NCBI GenBank assembly: GCA_039030555.1
Contig: JBCCDY010000020.1
Span: 1-64,000, forward strand
DNA from: JBCCDY01 sp039030555
GTDB lineage: Bacteria; Bacteroidota; Bacteroidia; Cytophagales; Cyclobacteriaceae
Reading direction: 5' to 3'
DNA length: 64,000 nt
Part shown: positions 52,329 to 62,652 of the stretch, piece by piece
How the letters are laid out: every line of letters begins with the position of its first letter
Numbering within the stretch: position 1 is the first letter of the stretch
The notes under the pieces: model-generated
What the model was told of the DNA's origin: nothing
The model's input: only the letters and a program-made list of their open reading frames with translations
Database searches by the model: none
Program-made: the position numbers and the translations under genes

Positions 52329-53171
52329 TTAGTTCTGTAACATTTTAATGAGGGTAGTAAGCCTTCTTTTCAAATCTCTACGATCTACGATAAAGTCCAG
52401 AAAACCGTGATCTCTAACAAATTCAGCACTTTGAAAACCTTTAGGAAGATCCTTTCCAATGGTCTCTCTTATTACACGCGGCCCAGCAAAGCCGATCAAG
52501 GCACCAGGTTCTCCAATATTGAAATCGCCTAACATAGCAAATGAGGCGGTAACCCCTCCAGTTGTTGGGTCTGTTAGCAGCGAAATATAAGGTATCCCAG
52601 CTTCCTTAAGCTTCAACAATTTCGCTGAAATCTTAGCCAATTGCATCAAGGAGAAACCTGCCTCCATCATTCTAGCTCCTCCTGACTTAGATATTATTAA
52701 AAGTGGACTTTTCGTTTTATGAGCATGATCTACTGATCGTGAAATTTTCTCTCCAACAACGGCACCCATTGACCCTCCAATAAAAGAGAAATCCATGCAC
52801 GCCACTGTGAGATCAAGGTCATTCATTTTTCCATGAGCCGTACGAACCGCATCTTTTAAACCAGATTTTATTTGAGTGCTCATAATCCGATCAGGATAAG
52901 CTTTGGTATCCCTGAACTTTAAGGGGTCAGCCGAAGTCATGTTTTGATCCATTTCTTCGAACTTGTTATCATCGAAAAGAATTTCAAAATATTCTCTGGA
53001 ACCTATCCTTACGTGAAAATCATCTTCTCCACATACGTAGCAATTGTTTTTAAGCTCCCGAATATGAATAATATTCCCATTAGGGGTTTTATACCACAAT
53101 CCGTCAGGAGCCTCTTTTTTATCCTCAGTGGGTGTAACAATCCCTTTTTCTTTCCTATGAAACCACGACAT
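52329..53171 (-). CDS. accD: Acetyl-CoA carboxylase carboxyltransferase subunit beta
   Basis: The ATG at 53171 (MSWFHRKEKGIVTPTEDKK) gives 280 residues; the longer frame adds a hydrophobic run that is not part of the family. GGARMMEAGFSLMQ, DPTTGGVTASFA and GFAGPRVIRETIG are the AccD core motifs. The N-terminal zinc finger usually has two CxxC pairs. Here only CYVC (44-47) remains, and the first pair is replaced by WYKTPNGN. It catalyses malonyl-CoA formation with AccA, which is not in the window. Confidence 0.95.
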   Translation of the reverse strand: MSWFHRKEKGIVTPTEDKKEAPDGLWYKTPNGNIIHIRELKNNCYVCGEDDFHVRIGSREYFEILFDDNKFEEMDQNMTSADPLKFRDTKAYPDRIMSTQIKSGLKDAVRTAHGKMNDLDLTVACMDFSFIGGSMGAVVGEKISRSVDHAHKTKSPLLIISKSGGARMMEAGFSLMQLAKISAKLLKLKEAGIPYISLLTDPTTGGVTASFAMLGDFNIGEPGALIGFAGPRVIRETIGKDLPKGFQSAEFVRDHGFLDFIVDRRDLKRRLTTLIKMLQN

Positions 53172-53338
53172 ATATAAGATGCTTAAATAGTAAGCGAAGT
53201 TAAGGCAAAAAATATCAAATGATAAAATTCTAACCAGCAAACACTTCTAAGGAATACATTTTTGATTTAGGCTGCTACGCTTTGTGTAAATAAAATTTAT
53301 TCCTCAATTTGAATGATAAGAATTAAATCAATCGAAAT

Positions 53339-54412
53339 ATGTCTACTAAAACATTCACCAAGGGCGTTGTAACAGGCGACGAAGTCCAAGATCTTTTTGA
53401 GTATGCTAAAGAAAAGCAATTTGCATTACCTGCGGTTAATGTAATTGGAACAAATAGTGTAAATGCGGTATTGGAAACTGCTGCCTCAATAAGCTCACCT
53501 GTAATTATACAATTTTCTAATGGTGGTGGAACCTTTTACGGGGGCAAAGGGCTATCCAATGAAAATCAGAGAACAGCTATTGCCGGATCAATTTCAGGAG
53601 CGAGGCATGTCCATTTAATGGCTGAGCTTTATGGTGCAACCGCCTTAACACATACAGACCATTGCGCAAAAAAATTACTCCCCTGGATTGATGGCCTTTT
53701 GGATGAGGGAGAAAAGTTTTACGCGGAGCATGGGAAGCCACTTTTCAGTTCTCATATGATTGATCTTTCGGAAGAGCCCATTGAGGAGAACATAGAGATC
53801 TGTAAAAAATATCTTGAGCGCATGAGCAAATTAGATATGACACTCGAAATTGAACTAGGTGTTACTGGTGGCGAGGAAGACGGAGTCGATAATACAGATA
53901 TTGATAGCTCTAAACTTTATACTCAACCGGAAGAGGTAGCATACGCTTACGAAGAGCTTAAAAAAGTAAGTCACCGATTTACTATTGCAGCAGCATTTGG
54001 TAACGTCCATGGGGTTTATAAACCTGGAAATGTAAAACTCACTCCTAAAATATTGGATAACTCACAGAAATTCGTCGAGGAAAAATACGGAACAGGAGAG
54101 AAACCAATCAACTTCGTATTCCACGGAGGTTCAGGATCTACAGTAGAAGAAATTAGGGAAGCTATTTCTTATGGAGCAATCAAGATGAATATTGATACCG
54201 ATATGCAATGGGCATTCTGGGAAGGCATAAAAAATTATTATAAAAGTAAAGAGGGATACCTACAGAGTCAGATTGGTAACCCAGACGGAGATGACGAGCC
54301 CAATAAGAAGCACTATGACCCACGTGTTTGGTTAAGAAAAGGTGAAGAATCGTTTTTAGAAAGGTTGAAGAAAGCTTTTGATGACTTGAATAATGTTGGA
54401 ACTCTAGCATAG
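53339..54412 (+). CDS. fbaA: Fructose-bisphosphate aldolase, class II
   Basis: The 357-residue metal-dependent aldolase has LTHTDHCAKKLLPWIDGLLD (zinc His near residue 110), EIELGVTGGEEDGVDN at about 180, and VFHGGSGST near 265. Length and motifs match class IIA enzymes of glycolysis and gluconeogenesis. It is followed by a nuclease gene 19 bases on. Confidence 0.95.
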   Translation: MSTKTFTKGVVTGDEVQDLFEYAKEKQFALPAVNVIGTNSVNAVLETAASISSPVIIQFSNGGGTFYGGKGLSNENQRTAIAGSISGARHVHLMAELYGATALTHTDHCAKKLLPWIDGLLDEGEKFYAEHGKPLFSSHMIDLSEEPIEENIEICKKYLERMSKLDMTLEIELGVTGGEEDGVDNTDIDSSKLYTQPEEVAYAYEELKKVSHRFTIAAAFGNVHGVYKPGNVKLTPKILDNSQKFVEEKYGTGEKPINFVFHGGSGSTVEEIREAISYGAIKMNIDTDMQWAFWEGIKNYYKSKEGYLQSQIGNPDGDDEPNKKHYDPRVWLRKGEESFLERLKKAFDDLNNVGTLA

Positions 54413-54431
54413 TCTCCCAAAATCTATTGGT

Positions 54432-55145
54432 ATGAACCTGAACCATATCCTTTTTCTGGACATTGAAACTGTGGCCCAGAGAAAGGATTTTTTTGAATTG
54501 GATTTCAGGCTTCAAAAACAATGGGAGAAAAAGAGTAAAATCCTCTTCAAAGACGGCTCTCAAACCATAGAAGAATCTTACTACGATAGGGCTGCGATAT
54601 ACGCAGAATTTGGTAAAGTCGTAACGATTGCTGTGGGTATAGTCGATACTTCTCAAGAAAACGCTCAACTGAGGGTAAAATCATTTGCAGGAAAAGATGA
54701 ACATACTGTTCTTCTGGGATTTCAGCAGATGCTGAAAACAAAAATGGATGAGTCAAAAATTCGTTTTTGTGCTCACAATGGAAAAGAATTTGATTATCCT
54801 TATTTGGCTAGAAGAATGATGGTCAATGGGATAGAACTTCCAAAGCCTCTACAACTCTCCGGTAAAAAACCCTGGCAGGTAGACCATTACGATACCATGG
54901 AAATGTGGAAGTTCGGTGATATTAAAAATTTCACATCATTGGAGCTGCTAGCCACAATATTCGATATCCCTTCCAGTAAAGAAGCGATGGATGGTAGTGA
55001 AGTAAAGGATTACTACTATCAAAAAGATGATTTAGAAAGCATAGCAAAATACTGTTGTGAAGATGTTGTTGTTACTGCCCAGTTATTTTTGCGGTTGAAT
55101 AACCTTTCGCTCATTCAATCGCAAAACATTAAATTCATCAATTAG
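54432..55145 (+). CDS. DEDDy-type 3'-5' exonuclease (PolB-like)
   Basis: The 237-residue protein carries the DEDD acidic set: LFLDIET (residues 8-14), AHNGKEFDYPYLARR near 115, and YCCEDVVVTAQL near 214 with the Tyr of the DEDDy branch. It corresponds to the PolB-associated 3'-5' exonuclease-like family common in Bacteroidota. DNA or RNA substrate is not known. Confidence 0.88.
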   Translation: MNLNHILFLDIETVAQRKDFFELDFRLQKQWEKKSKILFKDGSQTIEESYYDRAAIYAEFGKVVTIAVGIVDTSQENAQLRVKSFAGKDEHTVLLGFQQMLKTKMDESKIRFCAHNGKEFDYPYLARRMMVNGIELPKPLQLSGKKPWQVDHYDTMEMWKFGDIKNFTSLELLATIFDIPSSKEAMDGSEVKDYYYQKDDLESIAKYCCEDVVVTAQLFLRLNNLSLIQSQNIKFIN

Positions 55146-55146
55146 C

Positions 55147-58017
55147 CTATTCCTTATAAATCCTTCTGGTAAACACTTCCCCATTCTTCTCAATCGAAAG
55201 TATATAAATACCTGATTTCAGATCCTTAATACTGAAATTCCTATCAATTTCATTAGTAAATTCCTGTAATAAAGTTTCTACTCTTTTTCCTGAAATATCT
55301 GACAAGTTGACCTTTATAGTTTGCCTATTTTCTGTTGAAAGTCTTAAAGTGAATTCATCTGAAATTGGATTTGGAAATACTCTTAATTCCTCATTAAAGT
55401 TGTCTTGAATAGTTGAAAGTACTTCGGCTATTACGAGCTCAAAACTTGTATTTGCATTCAACTCTCTTCCATCATTAGCCGTTATTATTATTTGAATTTG
55501 CCCAAGAGATACCTCACTTAGTATAAGTGTAGAGTTTTCTATTTCTGTAATGACGATAGAGTTGTTTAGTGTTTCGGCAGAAAAAGTCAAAGAATCATTA
55601 TTAGGATCCCTGAATACCCCAGACAAATCAATTTCAAATGTTTCGAATCCGGAAAACAGTGTCTGGTCTTCAATAGGGTTAACCACCTCAGGAGGAAAAT
55701 TAAAGACAGTTGTAATCAGTGGAGATGGTAAATTAGGATTTCCTACCGTATCCAAAACGACACCTTCTTCCAAGAAAATTGTGATATCCCCTACTCCATC
55801 AGGAGTAATGTCAACGGTATACTCACTACTCGAAATAATTATTAAGTTACTGGCCGTTGAATTACTTAGGCTTATATCATTGATTTCCAGAAGGTTCACC
55901 TCCTCGTTGAATGCAAGAGTTATTGTAAAGGGGTCAGTATTATTAACAAATTGAGGGGCATTAAGGATTTCAACCTCAGGACTTATTTCATCAAGGTTAG
56001 TTACGGTAAGCAGCAGCCCAAGTTCTGCAGTATTGTTATCAGAAGCTCCATCGTCAGCTATAACGGTAAAATTATAGACATTATCCCCATCACTATCTAA
56101 TGGAGTTTCAAAGTCAGGAGGATCATTAAATTCAATCTGACCAAAACTATCAATGGTAAAAAATTCTGCATCCTCGCCAGTCAAACTATAGGAAATAGCG
56201 AAATCCGGAGCACCTCCATCTCCATTAATGGCATCAACATCGGTAACAATACCGAGACTATTTTCTTCAACCAATGCAGTAATTCCAGAGATGAAAATTG
56301 GTGGATTATTAGGCGGAATACTATACTGGTTTATCTCATCACCATCAAATCCAATTACAAATAGTTGAGTACCGTCTTCATTAAAAGCTAGACCACTTGC
56401 TGAGACTTGTTGGTCGGACGTCGAAAAAACAACACTATTAAATTCTGCAGTAGAAAGAGCGTAAGGAATAGATAGATTAAATTGACTTATGTTAGCAGAA
56501 TCACTTCCAACAATAAACATTCGTAAGCCATCGTTGGAAAATACAATTTCTTCAGGGGTTGTTTCCTGATCTCCAACAAAAAAGGAAATATCATCAAAAC
56601 TAGCCGTTGATATATCATAAGCACCGCCTAATGAATATTGCCTGATTCTATCCTGACTTGACCCAATAACAAACATTCTCAATCCATCGGGAGTGAAAGC
56701 CAGACCTCTTGGGCTGTTATCCTCACTAAAAACCGAAAATGCGATGTTATCAAATATTGCTGTTGAGAGGTCAAAAGCAGAAGTAAGGGAATATTGATTT
56801 ATTTCATCTCTAAGGCTACCAATAATAAACATCTTCAACCCATCAGAAGAAAAGGTTATCCCTTGTGGGAATATTTCTTGATCAGCTACAGAAAAAGTTA
56901 TTCCAGTAAAGCTCGCAGTGGAAATATTAAAAGCTTCGTTTAATATGTACTGATTTATGTCATCACCTTCACTACCAATTACAAATAAGGAAAGACCATC
57001 AGAAGTGAACGTCATTCCTGTAGGAGAAGTCTCTTGCGCAGATATTGTGAACGGATTGCCTGCCTTAAATTGGAAAACTGAACTTGTAATGTCAAAAGGT
57101 ATGCTTAGATCATATTGATTCACATTATCGGAGTTATTTCCAACTAAAAACATACTTGTTCCATCCGGAGAAAATGCTATCCCTCCTGGTGAAATCTCCT
57201 GATCAGCTATTGGTAATACTCCGCCATCAAAAGATGCTGTAGAAAGATCGAAAGGAGTAGCAAGTGAATACTGGATTACACTATCCCGATTATTTCCAAC
57301 AATATACATTTGAGTACCATTGGTTGAAAAAGCAACATCAGTTGGAGTAGTTTCCTCACTGGAAATAGAAAAATTTACTCCACTAAACATCGCGGAAGTA
57401 ATATCAAATCCGGAGGATAAATTATACTGGTTCACCTCATCATCATCAGAGCCAATAATAAACATCTTCAGGCCGTCTTGAGAAAAAGCAATTCCGCTGG
57501 CAAAATCTTCCTGATCGCGAATCGGAAAAGGATTTCCTGGTATCGAATCAAAATTTGCTGTTGAGATATCAAAGGAAGTAGTCAAACTAAATTGGTTAAC
57601 GTTATCCTGATTGTTACCGACAATAAACATTTTTAGGCCATCGGTAGAAAATGCGATGCCTAATGGTGAAGTTTCCCAATTACTAAGAGCAAAAGAAATC
57701 TCATCAAAAAAAGCAGTCGATACATCAAAAGGTGTTGTTAAAGAATATTGATCCACATCATCGCCATTACTTCCAACTACGAACAATTTGAAGCCATCAG
57801 AAGAAAAGGCAAGTCCGGTAGAAAAAGTCTCCTGAGGATTAATTGAAAGAGGGTTACTGGGTTCAAATCCAAAGTTTGCACCATTAGTTAGATCTTGAGC
57901 TCTACAAAGTAATGGTAGGCAAAAAAGTATCGCGTTTAACCAAAAAAAGAAATAAACGAAATTTGATCTTAGGTAATAGAAACGCAATAGATCAATAAAA
58001 AAATTTCGCCTTATCAT
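55147..58017 (-). CDS. T9SS-exported protein with ten propeller-like repeats
   Basis: The 956-residue protein begins with a signal peptide ending near CRAQ. About ten ~50-residue repeats follow (consensus FSxDGLKMFIVGSxxDxVNQY, residues ~45-560), probably one or two beta-propellers. A cadherin-like domain (560-660), Ig-like regions, and a type A T9SS sorting domain (VFPNPISDEFTLRLS to the end, about 85 residues) complete it. It is exported across the outer membrane by the gliding/PorSS system and attached or released. The ligand is unknown. Confidence 0.9.
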   Translation of the reverse strand: MIRRNFFIDLLRFYYLRSNFVYFFFWLNAILFCLPLLCRAQDLTNGANFGFEPSNPLSINPQETFSTGLAFSSDGFKLFVVGSNGDDVDQYSLTTPFDVSTAFFDEISFALSNWETSPLGIAFSTDGLKMFIVGNNQDNVNQFSLTTSFDISTANFDSIPGNPFPIRDQEDFASGIAFSQDGLKMFIIGSDDDEVNQYNLSSGFDITSAMFSGVNFSISSEETTPTDVAFSTNGTQMYIVGNNRDSVIQYSLATPFDLSTASFDGGVLPIADQEISPGGIAFSPDGTSMFLVGNNSDNVNQYDLSIPFDITSSVFQFKAGNPFTISAQETSPTGMTFTSDGLSLFVIGSEGDDINQYILNEAFNISTASFTGITFSVADQEIFPQGITFSSDGLKMFIIGSLRDEINQYSLTSAFDLSTAIFDNIAFSVFSEDNSPRGLAFTPDGLRMFVIGSSQDRIRQYSLGGAYDISTASFDDISFFVGDQETTPEEIVFSNDGLRMFIVGSDSANISQFNLSIPYALSTAEFNSVVFSTSDQQVSASGLAFNEDGTQLFVIGFDGDEINQYSIPPNNPPIFISGITALVEENSLGIVTDVDAINGDGGAPDFAISYSLTGEDAEFFTIDSFGQIEFNDPPDFETPLDSDGDNVYNFTVIADDGASDNNTAELGLLLTVTNLDEISPEVEILNAPQFVNNTDPFTITLAFNEEVNLLEINDISLSNSTASNLIIISSSEYTVDITPDGVGDITIFLEEGVVLDTVGNPNLPSPLITTVFNFPPEVVNPIEDQTLFSGFETFEIDLSGVFRDPNNDSLTFSAETLNNSIVITEIENSTLILSEVSLGQIQIIITANDGRELNANTSFELVIAEVLSTIQDNFNEELRVFPNPISDEFTLRLSTENRQTIKVNLSDISGKRVETLLQEFTNEIDRNFSIKDLKSGIYILSIEKNGEVFTRRIYKE

Positions 58018-58286
58018 AGCTTTACATTTATTAAAAAAATTCTAAGCACCCCTTAGACAATTGAAGCGTACAAAAGATTAATAAAGTTCCTTTAAAAATT
58101 ACACTTTTACTTCGCTGAAATTTAGTTAAAGGACACATCAGCGAAATATATACCTCACCAATATGTTTTGTAACCTTCCAAACGAGAAGATAAATTTTTA
58201 ATTACAGCTATAAATCTAATAGACTTTATTTTACGTATATTCGACCGAAGGGGAGGAGCTGCGAAGGAGAAAGAATTAAGTTATTT

Positions 58287-60437
58287 ATGTCAAGAAAAAA
58301 TAGAAGGCCCTCAAAAGCGATATCAGATGATCGCATAGGGTACTACAAAAACCAGGTTAATAACCTATTAAATCAAAAACTCAATAGGGGTTTTTCAGTC
58401 AAACAAATCATTAAAAAACTCAATGTCCGTGATAAGGCCTCTAAATTGGCTGTCACTCAGGCTATTTATGAATTGGAGCAGTCTGAGAAAATTGTAAAAC
58501 TTAGAAACAACAGCTATAAAAGCGTTAAGAAACCAGATACGCTCATTGGAACAATCGATTATGTAAATCCTAAATTTGGATATGTAGTCCTTGGAGAAGA
58601 GCAGGATGATGTATGGGTGAAATCAGAAGATATGAAGTTTGCCCTCAATGGAGATACCGTAAAAGTTGTTGTTCACAAAGTCTCTAAAAAAGGAAAGCCT
58701 GAAGGAAAAGTAGTTGAGATCCTTGAAAGGGCCCGAACGGAGTTTGTGGGAAGAATAGAGGTCTCTCCAAACTACGCATTTGTTGTTCCCGATAATCGAA
58801 AGATGCATCACGACGTTTTTGTAGCTCAGGAAAACATTGGGAAAGCCAAAAAAGATGATAAGGTCGTTGTAGAAATTAAGGAATGGCCTTCTTCTAATAG
58901 AAATCCGGTAGGTATAGTTAAAGAAGTTCTTGGAAAAGCTGGTGAGAATGAGGCCGAAATTCACTCTATTATGGCAGAGTTTGGACTACCTTTCAGGTTC
59001 CCAACTGAAATAGAGCAAGAGGCAAAAAAGGTTAAGGAAGGGATTACCCAATCCGAAATCAAAAAGCGACGAGATTTCAGGGAAATCACCACTTTTACTA
59101 TTGATCCAATTGATGCCAAAGACTTTGATGATGCTTTGTCTTATGAAAAGCTAGATAATGGAAATATAGAGGTTGGTATCCACATTGCTGATGTATCTCA
59201 TTATGTCAGGCCTGGCTCAATACTTGATGAAGAGGCGCAAAAAAGAGCCACTTCCGTTTATCTGGTAGATAGGACTATTCCTATGCTCCCTGAAAATATA
59301 TCGAATGGAATATGCTCTCTTAGACCAGAGGAAGAGAAGCTCACGTTCTCCGCTGTTTTCGAGTTGAATGAAAATGCCGAAGTGAAAAACAGCTGGTACG
59401 GCCGTACAGTAATCTTTTCAGACCGAAGATTTACTTATGAAGAAGCTCAGGAAAGAATTGAGTCTTCAGAAGGGGATTTTTCAGAACAAGTCGTTCATCT
59501 GAACGAACTAGCTAAGAAGATAAGAGCAAAAAGGTTCAAGCAAGGAGCAGTTAATTTTGAAACAACCGAGGTCAAATTTGAGCTGGATAAAAATGGAAAA
59601 CCATTACGGGTGGTTCCGAAAGTGAGAAAAGATGCTCACAAACTGGTGGAAGAATTTATGCTACTGGCCAATAGAAGTGTTGCTGAATACGTGAATAAAC
59701 TACAATCTAAAAACGAGCCCAATACTTTTGTATATCGAGTTCACGAAAACCCTGATCCGGAAAAACTGGATTCATTCGCGAAATTTGCAAAACGCTTTGG
59801 TCACGATCTGAATTTCGATAAAGGTGAAATTTCAGGACAACTAAACACTTTAATGGGTGGTCTGGAAGGTAAGCCAGAAGAAAATGTACTTCAATCACTT
59901 GCCGTTCGCTCGATGGCCAAGGCTCGTTATACGATAGAGAATAAGGGCCACTTTGGACTTGCTTTTCCATTCTATACCCATTTTACCTCTCCAATTAGAA
60001 GATATCCGGATGTTATGGTGCATCGATTATTATGGAATTATCTGAAGAACAACCCAGCTCCTAAAAAAGAACCTTACGAAAAAGACTGTCTCCATTCTTC
60101 AGAAAGGGAAAAAAATGCAGCTGATTCGGAAAGAGCTTCGATCAAATACAAGCAGGTTGAATTCATGTCGAGTATGTTGGGTGAAGATTTCGAAGGAATT
60201 GTATCAGGAGTCACTGAATGGGGGCTATTCGTCGAAATCACAGAAACAAAATGTGAGGGAATGGTTAGAATAAGCGATATTGACGATGATTTCTATGAAT
60301 TCGATGAGAAAAACTACTGTATAATTGGCCTGAACAATAAGAAGATTATTACGCTAGGCGACAAATTGACTGTAAAAGTTGTTAAAACTGATATTGATCG
60401 TAGAACAATTGACTTAGATCTTGTTTATAGGGGATGA
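58287..60437 (+). CDS. rnr: Ribonuclease R
   Basis: The 716-residue enzyme has an N-terminal winged-helix/cold-shock region, the RNB catalytic motif FTIDPIDAKDFDDALS (about residues 271-286) with its metal-binding Asp residues, and a C-terminal S1 domain (EGIVSGVTEWGLFVEI). It degrades structured RNA 3' to 5'. A good Shine-Dalgarno (aaggagaaag) precedes the ATG at 58287. Its stop overlaps the prenyl synthase start (ATGA). Confidence 0.95.
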   Translation: MSRKNRRPSKAISDDRIGYYKNQVNNLLNQKLNRGFSVKQIIKKLNVRDKASKLAVTQAIYELEQSEKIVKLRNNSYKSVKKPDTLIGTIDYVNPKFGYVVLGEEQDDVWVKSEDMKFALNGDTVKVVVHKVSKKGKPEGKVVEILERARTEFVGRIEVSPNYAFVVPDNRKMHHDVFVAQENIGKAKKDDKVVVEIKEWPSSNRNPVGIVKEVLGKAGENEAEIHSIMAEFGLPFRFPTEIEQEAKKVKEGITQSEIKKRRDFREITTFTIDPIDAKDFDDALSYEKLDNGNIEVGIHIADVSHYVRPGSILDEEAQKRATSVYLVDRTIPMLPENISNGICSLRPEEEKLTFSAVFELNENAEVKNSWYGRTVIFSDRRFTYEEAQERIESSEGDFSEQVVHLNELAKKIRAKRFKQGAVNFETTEVKFELDKNGKPLRVVPKVRKDAHKLVEEFMLLANRSVAEYVNKLQSKNEPNTFVYRVHENPDPEKLDSFAKFAKRFGHDLNFDKGEISGQLNTLMGGLEGKPEENVLQSLAVRSMAKARYTIENKGHFGLAFPFYTHFTSPIRRYPDVMVHRLLWNYLKNNPAPKKEPYEKDCLHSSEREKNAADSERASIKYKQVEFMSSMLGEDFEGIVSGVTEWGLFVEITETKCEGMVRISDIDDDFYEFDEKNYCIIGLNNKKIITLGDKLTVKVVKTDIDRRTIDLDLVYRG

Positions 60438-61411
60438 ACCAAAACATAAAGCAGTATATCTCAATCGTCAACCAACAGATCGAAGGTATCAGCTTTCAGA
60501 AGAATCCCGCTTCTCTATACGAACCCATTAGTTACCTCCTATCTCTAGGTGGGAAAAGACTTAGGCCTTTATTAGCTATTCTATCTTACAAGCTTTTTAG
60601 AGATGATTATAAAAAGATCGTTGAGCCAACTTTGGCCCTTGAAATCTTTCATAACTTCACTTTAATGCATGATGATATCATGGATAAAGCTCCTATGAGA
60701 AGGGGACAACAAACCGTTCATCAGAAATGGAATACGAATACAGCTATCCTTTCCGGAGACACTATGTACACACTGGCTTTTGAACTACTTAACAAAAGCC
60801 CTGAAAATATACTTCCTCAGGTTCTGCAAACATTCATAAAGAGTGCTTATGAAGTTTGTGAAGGACAACAATTGGATATGGATTTTGAGGTTAAGGATTC
60901 CGTAAATGAAACGGAATATCTGGAAATGATCCAAAAGAAAACGGCAGTATTACTGGGGTATTCCTTACAGCTTGGAGCTATTTTGGCGAATCAGGATCAT
61001 GCAATCCAGAAGAAGCTTTATGATCTGGGAATAGCCGCAGGAATGGGATTTCAGCTTAAAGATGATTTGCTAGATGTTTTTGGGGAAACGGAAAAGGTTG
61101 GCAAACAGAAAGCTGGTGATATACTTTCCAATAAAAAGACCTTTCTGCTAATCAAAGCTTTTGAGCTATCAAGAAACGGACAGAAAGAAAAACTTAATTA
61201 CTGGACAAGTGCAGAACATTTCGATCCGGCAGAAAAAATAAACTCCGTCATTGATGTTTATAACGAGCTCGATATAAAAGAACTCGCTACAAAAAAAGTA
61301 GAAAGTCTCTTTGAAACTTCATTTCAAATTCTTGAAGGTCTTGAGGCTGATCAAAAAGCTAAAGATGAACTTGCCCAGTTTCTTCAATATCTTATTGAGC
61401 GGGAAAGCTAG
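60434..61411 (+). CDS. Polyprenyl diphosphate synthase
   Basis: The 325-residue protein has GGKRLRPLLAILSYKLF (about residues 34-50), the first Asp-rich motif HDDIMD (about 77) and the second KDDLLDVFG (about 213). It elongates isoprenoid chains, probably for the menaquinone side chain (octaprenyl-type). It is translationally coupled to rnr. The C-terminus overlaps the convergent lipoprotein stop by 4 bases. Confidence 0.92.
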   Translation: MNQNIKQYISIVNQQIEGISFQKNPASLYEPISYLLSLGGKRLRPLLAILSYKLFRDDYKKIVEPTLALEIFHNFTLMHDDIMDKAPMRRGQQTVHQKWNTNTAILSGDTMYTLAFELLNKSPENILPQVLQTFIKSAYEVCEGQQLDMDFEVKDSVNETEYLEMIQKKTAVLLGYSLQLGAILANQDHAIQKKLYDLGIAAGMGFQLKDDLLDVFGETEKVGKQKAGDILSNKKTFLLIKAFELSRNGQKEKLNYWTSAEHFDPAEKINSVIDVYNELDIKELATKKVESLFETSFQILEGLEADQKAKDELAQFLQYLIERES

Positions 61412-61962
61412 TTGATTTTGTCCAATTCATTCTCAGCGAAAATTCTGTATTGATCGAATACAATCCTTACAGCTCTTGCGAGACTTTTTTCGGTATTGAT
61501 GTTAGGGGAACCGAAAACTCCTGAAGTATATCCTTGCCATATGGAATTATCATTTTTTACATCATATAAGGAGATGAATAATGTGCCCCTTTTCAAGCTA
61601 AGATCTACAGGCTCATATTCCTCATCTTCATTCTCTCTTTTCATCCAGTGCTCGATATCGGGTTGGTCAAAGCCTTGAAATCCAAAGTTTTCAGGAAATA
61701 CTTTATAGAACACCAGCAAGTCAGGTTTTTTCTCATTGTATTTATAACGTTGAAATGACATTCTTTTTTGAATGGCCTCCTGCAATTGCCCTTCATATTC
61801 CGAAAAATTGGGATGAGTGTTCTTATCTAACTTAGCAATATCATAGGTTTTGTACCTCTTAAATTTACCTTTGTAGCTGTAATCATATTCGCGAACTACT
61901 TCACGATCCAAAAAGCAACCCCAAAGAATAAAGGGTATAATCAGGATGAATAATTTTTTCAT
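61408..61962 (-). CDS. DUF4136-type lipoprotein
   Basis: The 184-residue protein has a lipoprotein signal (MKKLFILIIPFILWGC), then YKTYDIAKLD and LLVFYKVFPEN, with GTLFISLYDVKNDNSIWQG near residue 128 and RAVRIVFDQY near the end. This is the DUF4136 fold pattern. Function is unknown. Monocistronic and convergent with the prenyl synthase gene. Confidence 0.8.
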   Translation of the reverse strand: MKKLFILIIPFILWGCFLDREVVREYDYSYKGKFKRYKTYDIAKLDKNTHPNFSEYEGQLQEAIQKRMSFQRYKYNEKKPDLLVFYKVFPENFGFQGFDQPDIEHWMKRENEDEEYEPVDLSLKRGTLFISLYDVKNDNSIWQGYTSGVFGSPNINTEKSLARAVRIVFDQYRIFAENELDKIN

Positions 61963-62040
61963 GATGGCTGTTAGATTGAAAAAGTGATTATGAATTTAAT
62001 CATTATAAGATAACTTCAACTCCTTACTATTATTAAATAA

Positions 62041-62649
62041 ATGGTATCGTACGTACTGATAGCAATTACTGTGTTGATCTCATGGATGGCTTGGCAGAAT
62101 CAATCACTTTTGGAAAAAGGAATTTTTTCACCGATTAAAGTGTCAGAACAAGGACAATATTATAGATTTCTCAGCTCTGGCTTTTTACATGCTGATTTCA
62201 CTCACCTGCTGTTCAACATGATAGCCTTATATTTTTTTGGTGATTTCGTAGAACAAATCTTCCAGTACGTATTCGGGGCATTAGGAAGCTTATACTTTAT
62301 AGCGCTATACCTTTCCGGTATAATTGTATCTGAAATTCCTTCTTATCTCAAACACAAAAACTCAAGTCATTATCGGTCTTTAGGAGCCTCTGGAGGTGTA
62401 GCAGCTGTGATTTTTGTAAGCATATTGTACCAGCCGACCGGAACCATCTTTATTTATTTTATTCCCATGCCATCTTTTGTATTTGGCATCTTGTATCTCG
62501 TTTTTTCTGCTAGAATGAGTAGCGGTCAACAACGAATTAATCACCAGGCTCACTTAACGGGAAGTATATATGGAATACTATTTGCGCTAATTACCAATCC
62601 CGATGTGGTCAGTATCTTTATAAATCAATTGAAGGAATTTAGTTTTTAG
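62041..62649 (+). CDS. Rhomboid-family intramembrane serine protease
   Basis: The 202-residue protein has about six hydrophobic segments, HLLFNMIALYFFG in the second, the catalytic Ser in GASGGVAAVIF (about residues 119-129) and the catalytic His in HQAHLTGSIYG near 180. It cleaves membrane-bound substrates that are unknown here. It is followed after 3 bases by an outer-membrane protein gene. Confidence 0.9.
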   Translation: MVSYVLIAITVLISWMAWQNQSLLEKGIFSPIKVSEQGQYYRFLSSGFLHADFTHLLFNMIALYFFGDFVEQIFQYVFGALGSLYFIALYLSGIIVSEIPSYLKHKNSSHYRSLGASGGVAAVIFVSILYQPTGTIFIYFIPMPSFVFGILYLVFSARMSSGQQRINHQAHLTGSIYGILFALITNPDVVSIFINQLKEFSF

Positions 62650-62652
62650 CCC

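Noticed and set aside
54180..54756. Minus-strand frames of 162 and 69 codons
   Set aside because: Antisense to the aldolase and exonuclease genes and without recognisable features.
55550..55954. 134-codon plus-strand frame
   Set aside because: Antisense to the C-terminal part of the T9SS protein, which has clear domains.
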